NCBI GenBank assembly: GCA_021824055.1
Contig: JAKALV010000041.1
Coordinates: 1 to 16,849, forward strand
DNA length: 16,849 bases
Direction of reading: 5' to 3'
Source of the DNA: Acidobacteriota bacterium
Lineage (GTDB): Bacteria; Acidobacteriota; Vicinamibacteria; Vicinamibacterales; SCN-69-37
The notes under the pieces were generated by a model. The model made no database searches and was not told where the DNA came from. It worked only from the letters and a program-made list of their open reading frames with translations. Below are positions 13,918 through 16,849 of the stretch, in pieces. Numbering within the stretch: position 1 is the stretch's first letter; each line of letters opens with the position of its first letter. The position numbers and the translations under genes were made by a program.

Positions 13918-16556
13918 GACGGAGTCTCGTCGGCGGATCGCTTGAGCTCGGCCAGCAGGTTGAGCGCGTCGAGCGGCGACAGGCGATCCAGGTCCACGGC
14001 GCGCAGCCGGTCGAGCGCGGGATGCGACTCGACGGCATTGAAGAGGCCGAGTTGCTGCTGCGCGGTCGGCGCCGCGCTGCTGAGACTGGGACGCCCGCCG
14101 CGCTGCAGCTCATCCTGCTCGAGGGATTTGAGGATGTCCGACGCGCGGCGCACGACCGCCGCGGGCAGTCCGGCGAGCCGTGCCACCTGGATGCCGTAGC
14201 TTCGATCCGACCGGCCCTCGATGACCTTGTGCAGAAAAATAATGTCGTCCTTGAACTCGCGCGCGGCGACGTGAAAGTTGGCGACGCTCGGCAGCGCGTC
14301 CGCCAGGTCCGTCAGCTCATGGTAGTGCGTGGCGAAGATGGTCTTGGGGCGCGCGCGTTCGTTGGTCGCGAGATGCTCGGCCACGGCCCACGCGATGCTC
14401 AGGCCGTCGAACGTCGCCGTGCCGCGGCCGATTTCGTCAAGGATCACCAGGCTGCGCGATGTGGCGGTGTGAAGAATCGCGGCCGTCTCCTGCATCTCCA
14501 CCATGAACGTCGACTGGCCGCGCGCGATGTTGTCCGACGCGCCGACGCGCGCGAAGATGCGGTCGACGACCGAGAGTTTGGCGCTACGGGCCGGCACGAA
14601 ACTGCCGGCCTGGGCGAGCACCGCGAGCAGGGCCGTCTGACGCAGAAATGTCGACTTGCCGCCCATGTTCGGCCCGGTCAGCACGATCAACTGCCGGGAG
14701 CCGTCATCGAGCTGCACATCGTTGGGCACAAACGCGCCAGAGACATGCCGCTCCACCACCGGATGCCGCACGTCGGTCGCGGCAAACTCAGCGCCGGCGT
14801 GCACGACGGGCTTCGTGAAGTTTGCCGACGCCGCCGTGTCGGCCAGCCCCGCGAGGGCATCCAGCGCGGCGAGCGCGCGCGCGGAATCAAGCACGCGCCC
14901 GGCTTCCGCGATCACGCGCCGGCGCAACTGCTCGAAGAGGTCGAGCTCGCGCGTGATGATGCGCTCGTCGGCGGTGAGCACCTTCTCCTCGAACTCCTTC
15001 AGTCCCGGCGTGATGAAGCGCTCGCCGCCGACCACGGTCTGTTTCCGGATGTAGTCGGCCGGCACGGCGTCGAGATTCGACCTGGAGATCTCGATGTAGT
15101 ACCCGAACACGCGGTTGTAGCGAACCTTCAACGAGTTGATGCCCGTGCGGGCCCGCTCGGCGTCTTCCATGGCGGCAATGGCCGTCTTGCCGCCGCGGCT
15201 GATGGCGCGCAGCTCGTCCAGCTCCGGATCCACGCCGTCGCGGATCATGCCGCCGTCGCGCGCGAGCGCCGGCGGTGTTTCGACCAGCGTGGCGTCGATG
15301 TCGCCGCGCACGTCGGCCAGATCGTCGATCTCGGCGACGAGGCTGCGGATGAGCGGCGCCGACAGCTCGCCGAGCAGCATCCGCACGCGCGGCAGCAGGG
15401 CCAGCGACTGGCCGAGCCCGGCGACGTCACGCGGCCCGCCGGTGCCGAGCGAAATCCGGGCCATCAGGCGTTCGACGTCGTGCACGCCCTTGAGCGTGTC
15501 GCGCAGCTTCGCCCGCTCGGTCGTCCGAAACGCGAAGTCCTCAACGGCGTCGAGTCGGTCCTGAATGCGTTCCACCGTGACGAGCGGGCGCAGGAGCCAG
15601 GCCCGCAACTGGCGGCCGCCCATCGCCGTGATGGTCCGGTCGATCGCGTCGAGCAGCGAGCCTTCGCGGCCGCCATCCACGCCTTCGACCACGTTCAAGT
15701 GGCGCAGCGTCACCGGGTCAATGGCCAGCGCATCGGCGGCCGACCGCAGCGTGATGTCGCGCACGTGGGTCAGATCGCCTTGCTGCGTGCTGCGGAGGTA
15801 ATCAACGATCGCCCCGGCGGCCGACGTGGCGAGCGCCGCCCCGTCCAAGCCGTACCCGGCAAGCGAGGCGACGCGGAACTGCGACGTCAGCGTTTCCCGC
15901 GCGCGCGTCGTTTCGAACGTCCAGCCGTCCACTCTCGTCACGCGCACGGTGGCAAATGCCGGCAGCAGGTCCGTCGCGTCCGCGTCGTCGGCCACGAGCA
16001 ATTCCTTGGGACGGATGACGGCCAGTTCCGCGCCGGCGGCCGCGCGTGCGCCCGGCCCGTGGCATTCGGTCGCCGCAAATTCGCCGGTGGACGTATCGAG
16101 GAACGCGATGCCGATCGACGGGTTCGGACCCGTGCCGAACGCGAGCGCCGCGAGGAACGCCGGCTCGCGCGCGTCGAGGTACGAGGCCTCGGTGAACGTG
16201 CCCGGCGAGACGACGCGCGTGACCTCGCGCTTGACGATGCCCTTGGCTTTGCGCGGATCCTCGACTTGATCGCAGATGGCGACCCGATAGCCCTTACGGA
16301 TCAGCCGGCCGAGGTACGCGTCGAGCGCGTGAAACGGAACGCCGCACATCGGGATCGCGGTGCCCGACGCATCCTTGGCCCGCGACGTCAGCGTGAGTTC
16401 CAACACGCGGGCGGCGGCTACGGCGTCTTCGTAGAACATCTCGTAGAAGTCGCCCATCCGAAAGACCACGATGGCGTCGCGATGCTGCCGCTTGACGTCA
16501 AGATACTGGCGCATTGCGGGTGTGGCCGAGGCTGAGGAGGGCGGTGTTGAGGACAC
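13914..16556 (-). CDS. mutS: DNA mismatch repair ATPase MutS
   Basis: MutS recognises mispairs and small loops and recruits MutL. The 880 residues match full-length bacterial MutS1 (about 850-880). Visible features are the mismatch-contacting F37-Y-E39 in MGDFYEMF, connector and lever domains, the Walker A GPNMGGKST (628-636), and the Walker B with D707-E708 in LVILDEIGRG. The signature GRGTATFDG differs from the usual GRGTSTFDG by one residue. The C-terminus holds the helix-turn-helix region (ARLAGLPAAVVRRASDIL). The start is a GTG at 16556; an ATG at 16514 before RQYLDVKRQH is the alternative but would trim the N-terminus close to the mismatch-binding domain. Divergent from tsaB by 41 bp. 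Confidence 0.97.
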   Translation of the reverse strand: MSSTPPSSASATPAMRQYLDVKRQHRDAIVVFRMGDFYEMFYEDAVAAARVLELTLTSRAKDASGTAIPMCGVPFHALDAYLGRLIRKGYRVAICDQVEDPRKAKGIVKREVTRVVSPGTFTEASYLDAREPAFLAALAFGTGPNPSIGIAFLDTSTGEFAATECHGPGARAAAGAELAVIRPKELLVADDADATDLLPAFATVRVTRVDGWTFETTRARETLTSQFRVASLAGYGLDGAALATSAAGAIVDYLRSTQQGDLTHVRDITLRSAADALAIDPVTLRHLNVVEGVDGGREGSLLDAIDRTITAMGGRQLRAWLLRPLVTVERIQDRLDAVEDFAFRTTERAKLRDTLKGVHDVERLMARISLGTGGPRDVAGLGQSLALLPRVRMLLGELSAPLIRSLVAEIDDLADVRGDIDATLVETPPALARDGGMIRDGVDPELDELRAISRGGKTAIAAMEDAERARTGINSLKVRYNRVFGYYIEISRSNLDAVPADYIRKQTVVGGERFITPGLKEFEEKVLTADERIITRELDLFEQLRRRVIAEAGRVLDSARALAALDALAGLADTAASANFTKPVVHAGAEFAATDVRHPVVERHVSGAFVPNDVQLDDGSRQLIVLTGPNMGGKSTFLRQTALLAVLAQAGSFVPARSAKLSVVDRIFARVGASDNIARGQSTFMVEMQETAAILHTATSRSLVILDEIGRGTATFDGLSIAWAVAEHLATNERARPKTIFATHYHELTDLADALPSVANFHVAAREFKDDIIFLHKVIEGRSDRSYGIQVARLAGLPAAVVRRASDILKSLEQDELQRGGRPSLSSAAPTAQQQLGLFNAVESHPALDRLRAVDLDRLSPLDALNLLAELKRSADETPS

Positions 16557-16564
16557 GTGCGCTA

Positions 16565-16589
16565 TAGGTTACCAAGCAAGAGTAACCTA
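16565..16589. promoter_or_regulatory. Perfect inverted repeat between mutS and tsaB
   Basis: TAGGTTAC (16565-16572) and GTAACCTA (16582-16589) form an exact 8-bp inverted repeat with a 9-base spacer. It lies in the 41-bp gap between two divergent genes. The 25-bp two-fold symmetric layout and its position suggest a regulator-binding site; a cruciform or RNA hairpin is also possible. The repeat is notably less GC-rich than the flanks. The regulator is unknown. Confidence 0.5.
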
Positions 16590-16597
16590 GTGAGCCT

Positions 16598-16849
16598 GTG
16601 ACGCTCTTTTCTCTCGACACTTCCGCGCGCTCGGGTTCGATGGCGATCTGGCGCGACGGCGCGGTGGCCGCGATCAGCGGCACCGACCCGCGTTCGCACG
16701 CCGAGCGGCTGCCGCTCGAGGCGGTTGCCTGGCTGGCTGCGCAGCAGCTGACCTTGCGGGACATCGACACCTTCGTCATCGTCGCGGGACCGGGATCGTT
16801 CACCGGACTGCGCGTCGGCGTCGCCGCCGTGCAGGGATGGGCGTTCGCC
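16598..16849 (+). CDS. tsaB: tRNA threonylcarbamoyladenosine biosynthesis protein TsaB (5' part)
   Basis: The first 84 codons of tsaB run off the right edge. TsaB partners with TsaD in making the t6A modification at A37 of ANN-decoding tRNAs. The start GTG at 16598 gives FSLDTSARSGSMAI (4-17), matching the family's N-terminal LDTS motif. GPGSFTGLRVG (about 66-76) is the hallmark of the TsaB/TsaD/ASKHA fold. The family is about 220-240 residues, so about two thirds is missing. A TGAG just upstream is only a weak ribosome binding site. Divergent from mutS, sharing the 41-bp control region. Confidence 0.92.
   Translation, partial: MTLFSLDTSARSGSMAIWRDGAVAAISGTDPRSHAERLPLEAVAWLAAQQLTLRDIDTFVIVAGPGSFTGLRVGVAAVQGWAFA

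Noticed and set aside
13911..16535. An 874-codon open frame on the plus strand antisense to mutS
   Set aside because: It is a codon-phase shadow of mutS in GC-rich DNA. Its translation is Arg/Ala/His-rich with no recognisable domain, while mutS on the other strand is complete.

Overview
The window is a GC-rich bacterial chromosomal segment. Its long antisense ORFs, BNR/Asp-box secreted protein, BtuB-like TonB receptor and abundant GTG starts fit a Gram-negative soil or sediment bacterium. My best guess is Acidobacteriota, perhaps Vicinamibacteria. That assignment is inferred from general resemblance and was not tested by any search.

Layout. A tRNA-Pro(CGG) at the left edge (19-95) is followed by a heptamer tandem array and an IS630-family insertion sequence. 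The transposase of this IS is split into two frames at a T5C5 run. A second, oppositely oriented heptamer array runs up to the 3' end of a TonB-dependent receptor gene (minus strand). Divergent from the receptor is a 1061-residue secreted BNR/Asp-box protein. It converges on, and overlaps by 8 bp, a minus-strand pair: a DegT-type PLP aminotransferase and a DedA membrane protein joined by an ATGA overlap. Upstream of that pair lies a small secreted DxDxDG (FG-GAP-like) protein, divergent from an aldehyde dehydrogenase.

Next comes a tight plus-strand cluster: apt, tRNA-Arg(CCT) and a membrane-anchored TPR protein, separated by only 6 and 19 nt. Beyond it is a remnant lipoprotein-like gene bracketed by two inverted octamer-repeat arrays. 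Then, on the minus strand, mutS overlaps by 4 bp (GTGA) the gene for an oligopeptide-type ABC substrate-binding lipoprotein. The window ends inside tsaB, divergent from mutS across a 41-bp spacer that holds a perfect 8-bp inverted repeat.

Most of the genes are housekeeping or envelope functions. The least explained element is the short tandem-repeat family (7- or 8-bp units of CCAAGGT(G)/CCAGGGT(G) type). It occurs twice, each time as two arrays in opposite orientation, and it lies against the 3' ends of genes. One flanking gene appears to have lost its C-terminal part to an array, one lacks its expected last residue, and one appears to take its stop codon from an array. I saw no CRISPR array, prophage, toxin-antitoxin pair or defence system.
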